In this document: piece after piece, positions 53,672 to 61,844 of the stretch | Numbering within the stretch: position 1 is the stretch's first letter | Layout of the letters: each line of letters begins with the position of its first letter | NCBI RefSeq assembly: GCF_902806685.2 | Contig: NC_048539.1 | Location: 1,748,501-1,812,500, forward strand | DNA length: 64,000 nucleotides | DNA from: Maniola hyperantus | Lineage: Eukaryota; Arthropoda; Insecta; Lepidoptera; Nymphalidae | Reading direction: 5' to 3' | Program-made: the position numbers and the translations under genes | Notes under the pieces: generated by a model | Database searches by the model: none | The model's input: the letters and a program-made list of their open reading frames with translations, nothing else | Told to the model about the DNA's origin: nothing

Positions 53672-54036
53672 TAGGGTTGCCAGACGTCCGGATAAAGCCG
53701 GACATACATAGGTAGGCTTTTTGATTGCGTGTCCGGCCAAAATAAACGGTGTCCGGCTTGTCCGTCTTTTGTTAGGCTTTTACATTTCGCAAACGAGCGT
53801 GGCCAAGTACAGGCGAGTCGACTGTCGGTCGCTCCCGCGGGCGGCAGTGCCACCTGAACACAAGATTTATGACAATAATAAAAAAGCTTGATTTTTACAT
53901 ACAATTTTTTTGTCGTACCTATAATTACTCAGACACAAAATCCTCAATAATGTAGGGTGTCCGGCCCGTCTACCCAAATGTCCGGCCAAACTGGCTGGTC
54001 TGTCCGGCTATTAGGTTTGGCGACCTGGCAACCCTA
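53672..54036. mobile_element. Non-autonomous hAT-like element
   Basis: 365 bp with exact 12-bp inverted ends TAGGGTTGCCAG / CTGGCAACCCTA and an exact 8-bp duplication GATGCTGT (53664-53671 and 54037-54044). An 8-bp duplication with short TIRs is the hAT hallmark. TGTCCGGC motifs recur inside in both orientations. No transposase frame. Confidence 0.88.
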
Positions 54037-54055
54037 GATGCTGTCCGTCCACCTA

Positions 54056-54398
54056 ACGCAGGGGAAGGGGACGCGGAGAGGAGGAAGGAAGCGTGGAGAA
54101 TGAGGACGCGACGAGCTCAGAGGAGGGAAGCGAGAGCTAGGTATCCAGATACGCAATGACAGGAGAGGATGTGGGAAACAGGAGACACCACGAACGGCGA
54201 CGGGAATCTCCCGTATCTGTGAAGTCTGCCTCAGAATGGGGAGAGTGACCTGATGGGGAGAAGGAAGCAGAAATAAAGAACTTGTAGGGAGTCAAGAAGG
54301 CGCCCCGGGAAAGAGCCACCGAGCAAGTACCGAACGGGCGCCCTCCCGCGTTTCGGCCCATATAACCGCGAGGTTGGTGGGGCCATGGGGGGTGGTGG
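54056..54398. mobile_element. GC-rich insertion with imperfect 16-bp flanks
   Basis: GCTGTCCGTCCACCTA before and GCTGTCCGTCAACCTA after (one mismatch) mark an insertion in the RTE remnant. The interior is GC-rich and purine-rich (GGGGAAGGGGACGCGGAG) and ends GGGGGGTGGTGG. No family recognised; the duplication length suggests a retrotransposed fragment. Confidence 0.55.
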
Positions 54399-54499
54399 TG
54401 CTGTCCGTCAACCTAGAAGGGAGTCTTCCAACGCTGTGCTTTCCGGTGCGAGGTCATCCTTCTAGCACTTTGGGACCTCAACGTCGTTGTTTTTTTTTT

Positions 54500-54840
54500 A
54501 CATTTTGCACGATAATTCAAAAACTATGATGCACAAAAATAAACAAGAATCTGTTTTAGAATGCACAGGTACCCCACTTGATATAGTTATCTTACTTCGA
54601 AAATTGAAAATACTAATTATTAGTTCATGACTACAATTTATTTATATTTGTGTGATGTAACCACAAATTCACGGTTTTCAGATTTTTCCCTTTATGTATG
54701 CTATAGGACCTAGGATACCTGCTAAATTTCATGATTCTAGGTCAACAGGAAGTACCCTGTAGGTTTCTTGACAGACAGACAGACAACGAAGTGATCCTAT
54801 AAGGGTTCCGTTTTTCCTTTTGAGGTACGGAACCCTAAAA
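54500..54840 (-). mobile_element. 'G' element, antisense (intron 6)
   Basis: TTTTGCACGATAATTCAAAA, CCCCACTTGATATAGTTATC, GACAGACAGACAGACAACG and TTGAGGTACGGAACCCTAAA. Nearly full length. Confidence 0.75.
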
Positions 54841-55016
54841 ATGAGGGAGAGGAAAATCTCAGTGGTCGTTATCCATTTGGTTTTCAAAAAAACATTCTAA
54901 ATTCAATTCGAAAACATAGTTTCATTTGTGATACGTTTGCGAGTCCGTAGTTAGTTCCTTGTTTAGTACGGGCTCCTAAAAATGAGTTATTGAGTGTTTA
55001 CTTTTTACATTGTATA

Positions 55017-55183
55017 GAGCCTCAATAGCTCAACGGGTACAGGAGTGGACTGAAAACCGAAAGGTCGACGGTTCGAACCCCGCCCGTTGCACTATTGTCG
55101 TACCTACTCCTAGCACAAGCTTTACGCTTAGTTGGAGAGGAAAGGGCTTAGTCATTTAACATGGCTAATATGCATAAAAAAAA
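55017..55183 (+). repeat. SINE-1 abutting exon 7
   Basis: Full SINE-1 head and body with a small deletion before CTTAGTCATTTAACATGGC. The tail ends GCATAAAAAAA. ATGTTTTTTTTCAG and exon 7 follow, so the SINE ends about 13 bp before the exon. Confidence 0.85.
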
Positions 55184-55196
55184 TGTTTTTTTTCAG

Positions 55197-55277
55197 TCTG
55201 GGGATTACGACATGTTAGCTGAAACAATGACAGCACCGCCCATAGCTCACATCCTGAGCGCTAGAACAACTTCTGAG
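55197..55277 (+). CDS. SLC6-like gene exon 7 (EL3)
   Basis: Acceptor TTTTTTTTCAG, 81 nt, donor TCTGAG|GTATTT, phase 0. Encodes SGDYDMLAETMTAPPIAHIL and ends ARTTSE. Position and a PPIAHIL segment fit the loop before TM6 where SLC6 proteins have a Trp/Asp-Ala-x-x-Q segment. SINE-1 ends 13 bp before the exon. Confidence 0.7.
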
Positions 55278-55324
55278 GTATTTCAAATTGAACTTCTTTA
55301 TGAACTAAGAGCCAGTAATAAAGA

Positions 55325-55440
55325 TGGAAAAAATCTTACGTCAAAGCATAAAGTCTAGTTTTATTTATAATATTTTCTTCAGAATAGTATTAGAAATAAC
55401 GTCATGCATTGCAAAACACTTAGTATGGTGGCAACTATCT
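55325..55440 (+). repeat. Fragment of the large foldback family
   Basis: AATCTTACGTCAAAG, ATATTTTCTTCAGAATAG and GTCATGCATTGCAAAACA match the left arm of 25075-25840 (25280-25375). Confidence 0.6.
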
Positions 55441-55460
55441 ACCAGACACTTTTAAAGGTT

Positions 55461-55932
55461 TAATCTGTATATAATATAAAATTCAAAGTCCTGACTGACT
55501 GACTGACATATATATCAACGCACAGCCTAAACCGCTGGTCCTAAAGACATGAAATTTGGAGGGTCTATTCTTTGTAAAGTGGAAGTTTGTATGAAAGTCC
55601 GTCATTTGTCAAGTTATTTGCATGAAAATTGGTATTTGGGTTTTCGATCACAAATGAAGAAATATGTGTTTCAGGACTTTTGGAAAATTCGCCCATAAGG
55701 GTGGTAAAATAGGGGATGAAAGTTTGTATGGGAAAGTTTTAATTATTGATATTATAATTAACTTGAATTTGGAAAGTAGGTTTTTTCTTGAGGTTAGGTG
55801 TCAGCTAAGAATATGAGAAAATCCCCCCCCCCCCCCCCCCCCTGCGCGTCCTGATGTTATAATGTTTGTTTCTGAAAAAAATGCCATTTGTTTCTTGTAG
55901 GCCACGCGGGCGAAGCCGCGAGCAGAAGCTAG
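55461..55932 (+). mobile_element. H1b element with poly(C) (intron 7)
   Basis: Same body as 49627 (CCTAAAGACATGAAATTTGG, CATGAAAATTGGTATTTGGG). A C run of about 18 bp lies at 55825-55842, and the terminus GCGGGCGAAGCCGCG..CTAG ends at 55932. Confidence 0.7.
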
Positions 55933-55953
55933 TAAATTATAAATGTCATACTT

Positions 55954-56346
55954 AATAGCTATCTGCATGCCTTTCATCCCGATCCGCCCAGTTGTTTGAG
56001 CTGTGCGTTTATAGATCAGTCAGTCAGTCGGTCGGTCAGTCGGTCGGCGGGTCGGTCGGCGGGTCGGTCGGTCGGTCGGTTGGTCTGGCCAGCCAGCCAG
56101 GTGACTTTTATATATTTAGATTACTAGCTGATGTCCGCAACTTCATCCGCGTGGAATTAGGTTTTTAAAAAATCCCGCGGGAACTCTTTGATTTTCCGGG
56201 ATAAAAAGTAGCCTAAAAGTCTCCAGGTCTTTATCTATACCCTTGCAAAAAATCACGTCAATCCGTTGCAACGTTGCGACGTGATTGAAGGACAAACCAA
56301 CAAATCAACAAACAAACACACTTTCGCATTTATGATAAGGGTTACA
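55954..56346 (-). mobile_element. H1 followed by H2 element (intron 7)
   Basis: H1 (55954-56124) has a degenerate CAGT/CGGT run (GTCGGTCGGTCAGTCGGTCG). H2 (56126-56346) begins CTAGCTGATGTCCGCAACTT and ends TTTCGCATTTATGATAAGGG. They sit back to back. Confidence 0.75.
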
Positions 56347-56433
56347 GATTACTTTTTATCACAGAGTGTGGGTGACATTCTAACAAATCTACGAATTCTA
56401 AATATCTCTAATTTTTTTATTTTATGATTTCAG

Positions 56434-56569
56434 ATAAAACCGAGCCTGAATAGCGCCGTGATAGTGATTTCGAACGGAGTTTATTATATTTTCAAAGCTT
56501 TGACTTCGTATTTAATGAAAAGACATTGCGAAAGATGGGTCAATGCGTCTATCATTCACTGGAATTTCG
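56434..56569 (+). CDS. SLC6-like gene exon 8 (TM6-TM7)
   Basis: Acceptor TTATGATTTCAG, 136 nt, donor TTTCG|GTAAAT. Encodes LNSAVIVISNGVYYIFKALT, then SYLMKRHCERW and NASIIHW. The SY...C arrangement resembles the TM6 exit (ASYNxxxxNCxxD) of SLC6, but the unwound-helix Gly/Ser motif of family members is absent. Confidence 0.75.
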
Positions 56570-56604
56570 GTAAATTACTTATCTAAATATATAAATATAG
56601 CAGC

Positions 56605-56790
56605 TTATAATACAGGGCAAGATGCAGACCTGGCCGTAGACGAATATCCTGGCTCAAGAACCTTCGCCAGTGGTTTAACATGAGTACAAGATCACTGTTT
56701 AGGGCAGCAGTAAACAAGATCCAGTTAGCCTTAATGATTGCCAACCTCCGGTAGGAGATGGCACTTGAAGAAGAAGAAATATATAAAAAA
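56605..56790 (+). mobile_element. LINE 3'-end remnant (intron 8)
   Basis: Broken frames read GQDADLAVDEYPGSRTFAS and, after a stop, ARAAVNKIQLALMIANL-like residues, ending in a GAAGAAGAAG tail. This has the look of a LINE ORF C-terminus with a simple tail; clade not assigned. Confidence 0.5.
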
Positions 56791-56867
56791 TCGCTACATA
56801 AATAAAAAAAAAGTCGAAAAAAGAACTGGACCGAATTGAGAACCACCACCTCCTTTTTAAAAGTCGA

Positions 56868-57056
56868 TTAATAAAGAAAAGGTAACTGATTGACTGACTG
56901 ATCTACCAACGCACAGCTCAAACTACTGGACGGATCGGGCTGAAATTTGGCATGTAGATCTATTATGCCGTAGGCATCCGCTAAGAAAAGATTTTTGAAA
57001 ATTCAACCCCAAAAGGGATAAAATAGGGGGTGAAATAAAGGTTTGAAATTTGTATA
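56868..57056 (+). mobile_element. H1 element, terminus lost (intron 8)
   Basis: AAAAGGTAACTGATTGACTG, ACTGGACGGATCGGGCTG, GGTTTGAAATTTGTATAG. The hairpin and CTAG are replaced by the SINE-3 piece that follows. Confidence 0.65.
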
Positions 57057-57058
57057 GT

Positions 57059-57190
57059 TTTTTTTTTTTAATTCAGATACAAGTTAGCCCTTAACTGCAA
57101 TCTCACCTGGTGGTAAGTGATGATGCAGTCTAAGATGATAGCGGGCTAATCTGGAAGGGGTATGGCAGTTTTTTATTAAACCCACACCCC
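57059..57190 (-). repeat. SINE-3, tail half (intron 8)
   Basis: TTTTTTTAATTCAGATACAA, CTGCAATCTCACCTGGTGGT and GGGGTATGGCAG, cut after CCCACACCCCTTTG. Confidence 0.75.
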
Positions 57191-57243
57191 TTTGATTTCT
57201 GTACCTACATTCAAAACAGATTTTTATTTGTTTTTATGCATAA

Positions 57244-57456
57244 CTAGCTTATGCTCGCGACTTTGTCCGCGTGGACTACATAAAATTCAAACCCCTATTT
57301 CACCCCCTATTTTATCCCTTTTGGGGTTGAATTTTCAAAAATCTTTTCTTAGGTTTTTGAAAATTTGGTTTCTACTTTGGTTTGGTTTCTACCCCCTTTG
57401 GTTTCTACAAAACCACGTAGTCCACGCGGATGACCTTTTACTTTTATATATTTAGA
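57244..57456 (-). mobile_element. H1 element abutting exon 9
   Basis: CTAGCTTATGCTCGCGACTT, then body TTTTGGGGTTGAATTTTCAA with a rearranged TTTGGTTTCTACC part, and CTTTTATATATTTAGA at the right, 10 bp before exon 9 (57467). Confidence 0.65.
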
Positions 57457-57466
57457 TGATTTTCAG

Positions 57467-57579
57467 GTAGTGGATCGATTTTCTACTTCTGGCCGATTTA
57501 CTTCGCATCATTCAATTATGGCGGTGTTATTGCAGTTATATTTTTTGCTCTCAATGCGATTGTCGAGTACTGTATGTTT
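57467..57579 (+). CDS. SLC6-like gene exon 9 (TM8)
   Basis: Acceptor GATGATTTTCAG, 113 nt, donor ATGTTT|GTAAGT. The G carried from exon 8 plus GT gives Gly. Encodes YFASFNYGGVIAVIFFALNA, then IVEYCMF. Aligned on VIFF, the family's LGLDS becomes VEYCM, so the Asp and Ser that bind sodium at site 2 are Cys390 and Met391. An H1 element ends about 10 bp before the exon. Confidence 0.75.
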
Positions 57580-57736
57580 GTAAGTATCACTTTAATTCTC
57601 GACGCAAGAAAGAGAGTAGATTTTTTTTGGGATAGTTAGGAGGTGGGTTCACAAAATCATTCCGCATACGACTTGACCAAGAGAACAACATCTCGAACAT
57701 CGACGAAAAATTTGTCTTAATTTATTTTTTGCACTA

Positions 57737-58063
57737 ACCGCCGTACCCAGAGTCGCTTAATCGTTACTTAAGTTTAGTTAAAACGAGACAGAGATAGATA
57801 GAAATACTTTATTGCACACAAAAAATATTACATAACTATTACAGAAACAAAAACTAAAAAAATAATTGTATGCAAAGGCGGCCTTATTGCTCACAGCAAT
57901 CTCTACCAGGCAACCTTTGGTGAAAGGAGAAACTAGCTGAGTGGGATAGTACTTACACGCAATACAGAAAAAAAAATTAAGTAGTATAATATTATATAAT
58001 ATAATTAACTATTTCAGTAATACATACAATCCATAATAGAAATATATATATATATATAATAAG

Positions 58064-58094
<31 letters not shown>

Positions 58095-58165
58095 GCTCTC
58101 ACATAAATCTGTCTCGTTTTAACTCAGTCTTAAGTAACGATTAGCGACTCTGAGTGCGGCTGTTA
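57737..58165. mobile_element. Foldback split by another repeat; (TA)n (intron 9)
   Basis: The outer arms CCAGAGTCGCTTAATCGTTA (57748) and TAACGATTAGCGACTCTGAG (58134) are the foldback seen intact at 20337. Between them lies a repeat opening GATAGATAGAAATACTTTAT, and a TA dinucleotide run at about 58040-58092. The right arm ends about 25 bp before exon 10. Confidence 0.65.
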
Positions 58166-58189
58166 CTCCATGGCCTTTGCTGTTTTCAG

Positions 58190-58312
58190 ATAATCACTTT
58201 CCAATGTTTGATAGAAGTGGTGAAATACGAATGGACCTGGCTAAAACCTTGGTGCCTGTCGGTCATCATGGTCGCTCTCGCTATTGTTGAACTCTTCTAT
58301 GTGGAGGACGAT
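58190..58312 (+). CDS. SLC6-like gene exon 10 (TM8 end, TM9)
   Basis: Acceptor TGCTGTTTTCAG, 123 nt, donor GACGAT|GTACCT, phase 0. Encodes IITFQCLIEVVKYEWTWLK, then a hydrophobic CLSVIMVALAIVELFYVEDD. The Glu in CLIE sits where SLC6 TM8 carries its conserved Glu/Thr turn, and TM9 follows. Confidence 0.75.
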
Positions 58313-58348
58313 GTACCTACTCTATTTTTAATACTTCTTATATATATT

Positions 58349-58520
58349 GAGCCTCGATAGCTCAACGGTTAAAGGACCGTACTGAAAACCAAAAGTTCGC
58401 CGGTTCAAATCCCACCCGTTGCAATTGTCGTGCTTACTCCTAGCACAAGCTTTACGCTTAATTGGAAGGGAAAGGGGAATATTAGTCTGCAATTAACTTG
58501 GCTAATATTCTTCAAAAAAA
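58349..58520 (+). repeat. SINE-1 (intron 10)
   Basis: SINE-1 with head GAGCCTCGATAGCTCAACGG, B-box GGTTCAAATCC and tail TTCAAAAAAA. It starts 36 bp after the exon 10 donor; the A tail merges with the adjoining G element. Confidence 0.82.
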
Positions 58521-58680
58521 CCGACCAAGTGCGAGTCAGGCTCGCGCAATGAGGGTTCCGTACTACAGTCGTATTTTTTCGACATTTTGAATGAAAATTC
58601 AAAAACTCTGATGCATAAAAATAAATAAAAATCTGTTTTAGAATGCACAGGTGAAGACCTTAATAAGGTTCCGTTAGGGT
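58519..58680 (-). mobile_element. 'G' element, 3' part, antisense (intron 10)
   Basis: AACCGACCAAGTGCGAGTCA, GGGTTCCGTACTACAGTCGT and CTGTTTTAGAATGCACAGGT. Ends about 40 bp before exon 11. Confidence 0.7.
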
Positions 58681-58718
58681 TACCTTTTGTAATGGACCCT
58701 AACAAATAACACCTTCAG

Positions 58719-58892
58719 TTTTCAGGAAATTCCTACATCTTTTACACTAGTCTTTCAAGTCTGGCTGAAATTTTGATAATTTTTTGGATATACCCACGTG
58801 GACGTATTCTGGATGATATAACATTCCACTTTGGAGTTCCACCAACTAGGCTTCGAAGGTGGACCTTCTGTTTTCTTCCTTGGTTTTATTTG
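58719..58892 (+). CDS. SLC6-like gene exon 11 (TM10, IL5)
   Basis: Acceptor ACACCTTCAG at 58718 keeps phase 0; a second AG seven bases later would break the frame. Donor TATTTG|GTGAGT, 174 nt. Encodes FSGNSYIFYTSLSSLAEILI, then IFWIYPRGRILDDITFHFGV. The run E-x4-WIY-x-x-x-R-x-x-DDI-x-F-x-x-G-x-P is the clearest SLC6 signature in the protein (family: E..x.WIYG..RF..DI..M.G). Confidence 0.85.
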
Positions 58893-58984
58893 GTGAGTAT
58901 ATTCTTGTCTTATTAGTAATCTTTGAGAGATCTGCAGTCAAAATTTTAGACGAGTATATAATACCTAGGACACACAATCCAGTT

Positions 58985-59480
58985 GGGTAGGTCCAATTTC
59001 GAGAAAGAGGTCAGCCACCGAATTTAACTCGGTTGGGCAGCGTTCAGGAAGCTTCGAGATGTCTTTTTGTCCAAAATTCTTCAGTGCTTGAAGACCAAAG
59101 TCTTCGAACAGTGCGTGTTGCCAGTGATGACATGGATCCGAGACATGGGCCTCATAAGAAAGCTCAGAGTCACTCAGTGGGCGATGGAGAGAGCTATGCT
59201 TGGAGTTTCTCTACGTGATCAAATCAGAAATGAGGAGATCCGTAGCAGAACTAGAGTAACCGACATAGCTCAAAGAGTTGCGAAGCTGAAGCGGCTATGG
59301 GCAGGGCACATAGTTCGTAAAACCGATAGACGTTGGGGTCTCAAGGTGCTGGAATGGCGACCTCGCACCGGAAGACGCAGCGTTGAAAGACCCTCCACTA
59401 GGTAGACGGACGACATCAGACGAGTCGCAGGGAGCCGCTGGATTCAGGCGGCGCAAAACCGTGGCGTGTGGAAGTGGCCG
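58985..59480 (+). mobile_element. RTE-type LINE 3' end (intron 11)
   Basis: The longest RTE remnant in the window. SKILQCLKTKVFEQCVLPVM leads into KLRVTQWAMERAMLGVSLRD, VTDIAQRVAKLKRLWAGHIV and WRPRTGRRSVERP, then frame breaks. The QxAMERxxLGVSLRD and GHIxR segments are typical of the C-terminal region of arthropod RTE-like LINE proteins. Confidence 0.88.
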
Positions 59481-59639
59481 AATTTTTTCAAAATTGATAT
59501 TTGGGGGCTATAGTCAACATAAAAAAGGAAACTTGGCATTTAAAAAAAATGGCCGCTGAGTAGTTTAGCTTGATTAAAATATATCTAGCAAAGAATTTTC
59601 ACTTCTACCGCATTTATACAACCTCAAAAGTTCCTCTGC

Positions 59640-60010
59640 TGCTGCCACTTTGATTGAGTGGTTGCATTTAGCAATTATTGTGCCCTGATCAAGTTAATAT
59701 TGCAGTTAGGTTATTATAAAAGGTAAAACTCTTGAAAACCTCTGCGCGTCGTGATTAACTTTCTCTTCTGCTATGTTTATAATCAGGTGACTTGTTGGCC
59801 CACCTACGCTTGCTTGTTTGCTCGCTATTTCTATTTTTTTAAACCATTCAAAAGGGATACCAGAAGTGGATTTAAAGTCAGACAGAAAGACAAAAGGCAG
59901 GTCATTTTAAGCTATTTTTGGATTAGTTATTTGAATGTCCTCTCTTGTTAAACTTGCGCGCAGACAATGATCACACGCGTAGAGGCTTATCGAGAGGTTT
60001 ACTCTTTATA
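59640..60010. repeat. Repeat 'R' pieces in both orientations
   Basis: Plus: GATCAAGTTAATATTGCAGT, TTAGGTTATTATAAAAGGTA and CCTCTGCGCGTCGTG to about 59765. Minus: a mirror CACGCGTAGAGGCTTATCGA, GAGGTTTACTC at 59975-60005. The copy at 6945 is the fuller reference. Confidence 0.6.
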
Positions 60011-60384
60011 AAATAAATAAAATAAAAATAAAAATAATTTTATTTCAGGCAATGACAATACAAGTTACAACCCATAACAATATACACACAATATGGAGCA
60101 GATTACATTAAATATTAGAATTGAATTGAATAACAATATAAATGTAAAAAATAAAATAAAAAAATGGAGCTAACAATTTAAAAATAAACTAATCTAAGTA
60201 AAGGTGTTATTATCGCACCGATGCAGGTTGGACCAATGTTTTGTGAAAGGATTACTAAGATCCTCTACAATAGCACATAAGATAGCGTTGGTACTGTATG
60301 TCAGTCTTTCCCAGTAGGAAGCCGTCCTCGCTCGGAGTATGGCGAAGAAGTCAGGGACCCTTATACTAACCTAACTAAAATATT
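60011..60384 (-). mobile_element. LINE-like 3' end, antisense
   Basis: A-rich/AAATA tail at the left (60011-60045), then GGACCAATGTTTTGTGAAAG and CCTCGCTCGGAGTATGGCGA. On the minus strand this is a UTR or coding remnant followed by an A/T simple tail. Family not assigned. Confidence 0.4.
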
Positions 60385-60595
60385 AAGTTGATTACGGCAC
60401 AATAATTACTATTACAACCACGCAATCAAAAATGGCGACCTAAGCACAAAAAGCATTTAATAGTCGGTTGAGTCTCGCGTCGGAACGAGACTGGCTTTAA
60501 AAACCATCAACCACCCGTATTTATACAATCGACTCAAGATGTTGACGCAACAGATCACGTGACTTTCGTCAGAGATAACTTATTATAAGTGGGAT
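60385..60595 (-). repeat. Repeat 'R', antisense (intron 11)
   Basis: CAAAAATGGCGACCTAAGCA, CCGTATTTATACAATCGACT and CAGATCACGTGACTT mirror the plus copies at 6945 and 60811. It ends about 23 bp before exon 12. Confidence 0.7.
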
Positions 60596-60618
60596 AACAC
60601 AGTTTTTTCTTGTTACAG

Positions 60619-60786
60619 TGGAAGATCTTCGTGATGCTATACCTGTTCTACATATATACTACTACACCCATTAGCTATATTTTTAAATACCTGCACACGA
60701 CGCAGTATGCACCCACTTGTATTACGATACTGTTTGTTGTTGGAGCTGTCTATGCGTTCTACGACCATGTCCTTAAGGGAAAAAAG
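60619..60786 (+). CDS. SLC6-like gene exon 12 (TM11-TM12)
   Basis: Acceptor CTTGTTACAG, 168 nt, donor AAAAAG|GTACTT, phase 0. Encodes WKIFVMLYLFYIYTTTPISY, a loop with HTTQYAP, and TCITILFVVGAVYAFYDHVL. This is the TM11, external loop, TM12 order of SLC6, where family members have YPxWA before TM12. Confidence 0.8.
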
Positions 60787-60810
60787 GTACTTAAGTTTTA
60801 AAGTAATCCG

Positions 60811-61040
60811 TACTGTTATCGCACTTGTAATTGCCGCCTTTGAAACGGAAGTCACGTGATCTGTTGCGAGAAACCCATCTGAGTCGATTGTATAAATGCA
60901 GGTGTTTGATGGTTTTTAAGCCAGTCTCGTTCCGACGCGAGACTCGACCGATTATTGAATGCTTTTTGTGTTTAGGTCGCCATTTTGATCGAGTGGTTGC
61001 AATAACAATTGTGCCCTTATCAAGTTAATATTGCAGTTGC
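60811..61040 (+). repeat. Repeat 'R', sense (intron 12)
   Basis: AAGTCACGTGATCTGTTGCG, GTCGATTGTATAAATGCAGG and AAGTTAATATTGCAGTTGCC. With the antisense copy at 60385 it brackets exon 12 as an inverted pair about 215 bp apart. Confidence 0.75.
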
Positions 61041-61268
61041 CGTAAAACCGTAAAACCGAGACAGACTATTGCGCATGTGTGTCTCGGACTTGGGTGCCCT
61101 GCGTTCCTTACAACCTGCACGAACGAGGAGCTACACGAGGCTACCGACCGAGCTATCGCGGATGCGGCTTTTTGAATGATGAACTTAAAATGACCGTCGA
61201 CTCGAGAAGAAGAAGATCTGTACTAAATGGAGCAGGATGTTTAATAAAACCCGATTATATTCTTTCAG
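61041..61268 (+). other. Remainder of intron 12
   Basis: A 77-codon frame (61079-61312) overlaps the start of exon 13 in another phase and has no recognisable motif. Treated as chance. Confidence 0.4.
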
Positions 61269-61394
61269 AGTTTTTGTCAACTATTCAAGCCTCTACCCGA
61301 ATGGGGTCCTAAGGATTTTCGATTAAGACAATTGAGGAAAAAATTCGACAGCCGTGAGGTTAGTTCAAAAACAATTAAAAATATTAAGTCCTGA
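61269..61394 (+). CDS. SLC6-like gene exon 13 (C-tail) and stop
   Basis: Acceptor ATTCTTTCAG. Encodes SFCQLFKPLPEWGPKDFRLR and continues RQLRKKFDSRE in frame to a TGA at 61392-61394. The P-x-WGP motif is standard in SLC6 C-tails. A GTTAGT right after the Glu codon (61359) could instead be a donor to a further exon beyond the window. The terminal-exon reading is preferred because a stop follows within 12 codons. Confidence 0.7.
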   Translation, partial: SFCQLFKPLPEWGPKDFRLRQLRKKFDSREVSSKTIKNIKS

Positions 61395-61404
61395 TATCAA
61401 TGTA

Positions 61405-61562
61405 TGACATCATTATCATCATCGTCAAAAACCCATCGCTGGCTCACTACTGAGCACAGGTCTACTCTCAGAATGAGAAAGATTTGGCCATTGCTTGTCT
61501 ACCAAGCAGGTCAAGTGCATAGTGGCAGACTTCACACACTTTTGAGAATATTATGGAGAAAT
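61405..61562 (-). repeat. SINE-2, antisense
   Basis: CATCATTATCATCATCGTC tail, ACCCATCGCTGGCTCACTAC, GGTCTACTCTCAGAATGAGA and ACACTTTTGAGAATATTATG. It starts about 10 bp after the proposed stop at 61394. Confidence 0.75.
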
Positions 61563-61572
61563 AACAATATTT

Positions 61573-61836
61573 ATGAGCTAATAAAATGCTTGGCTCACAT
61601 AAAATAAAAGTATATTGCAAATAACAATCATTTGAATTACATAGGCACGAGGTAAATAATGTTAACGCGGCAGGGCTCGTGACGAGCTCGCTGTCTTGCG
61701 TGCGTGCACGTTGTCGAACATGGGAGTACTGAGGGGCAAACGCAGGGCCGGGACGCGCCTGCGGCGGTCACGGGGAAATGCTTGGCGGCACCCCCGCGCA
61801 CCGCTGTCGTGTACAATGCCTACACGTTGCCTTACA
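61573..61836 (-). repeat. Gypsy copy 2, 3' LTR
   Basis: 264 bp, same boundaries as copy 1. It carries about ten substitutions relative to it (for example TATTGCAAATAACAATCATTTG and GGGGCAAACGCAGGGCC). The plus strand has AATAAA at 61580-61585 and 61603-61608. Confidence 0.92.
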
Positions 61837-61844
61837 TCTCCCCC

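Larger units (their letters stand above)
53561..54485 (-). mobile_element. RTE-type LINE 3' end, interrupted twice (intron 6)
   Basis: Antisense RTE sequence begins GTCATCAACCGATAGACGTC 15 bp after the exon 6 donor and runs to TTTGATGCTGT. It is interrupted by the hAT-like element (53672-54036), shows a short piece, is interrupted again (54056-54398), and resumes with GGGAGTCTTCCAACGCTGTG to about 54485. Confidence 0.75.
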
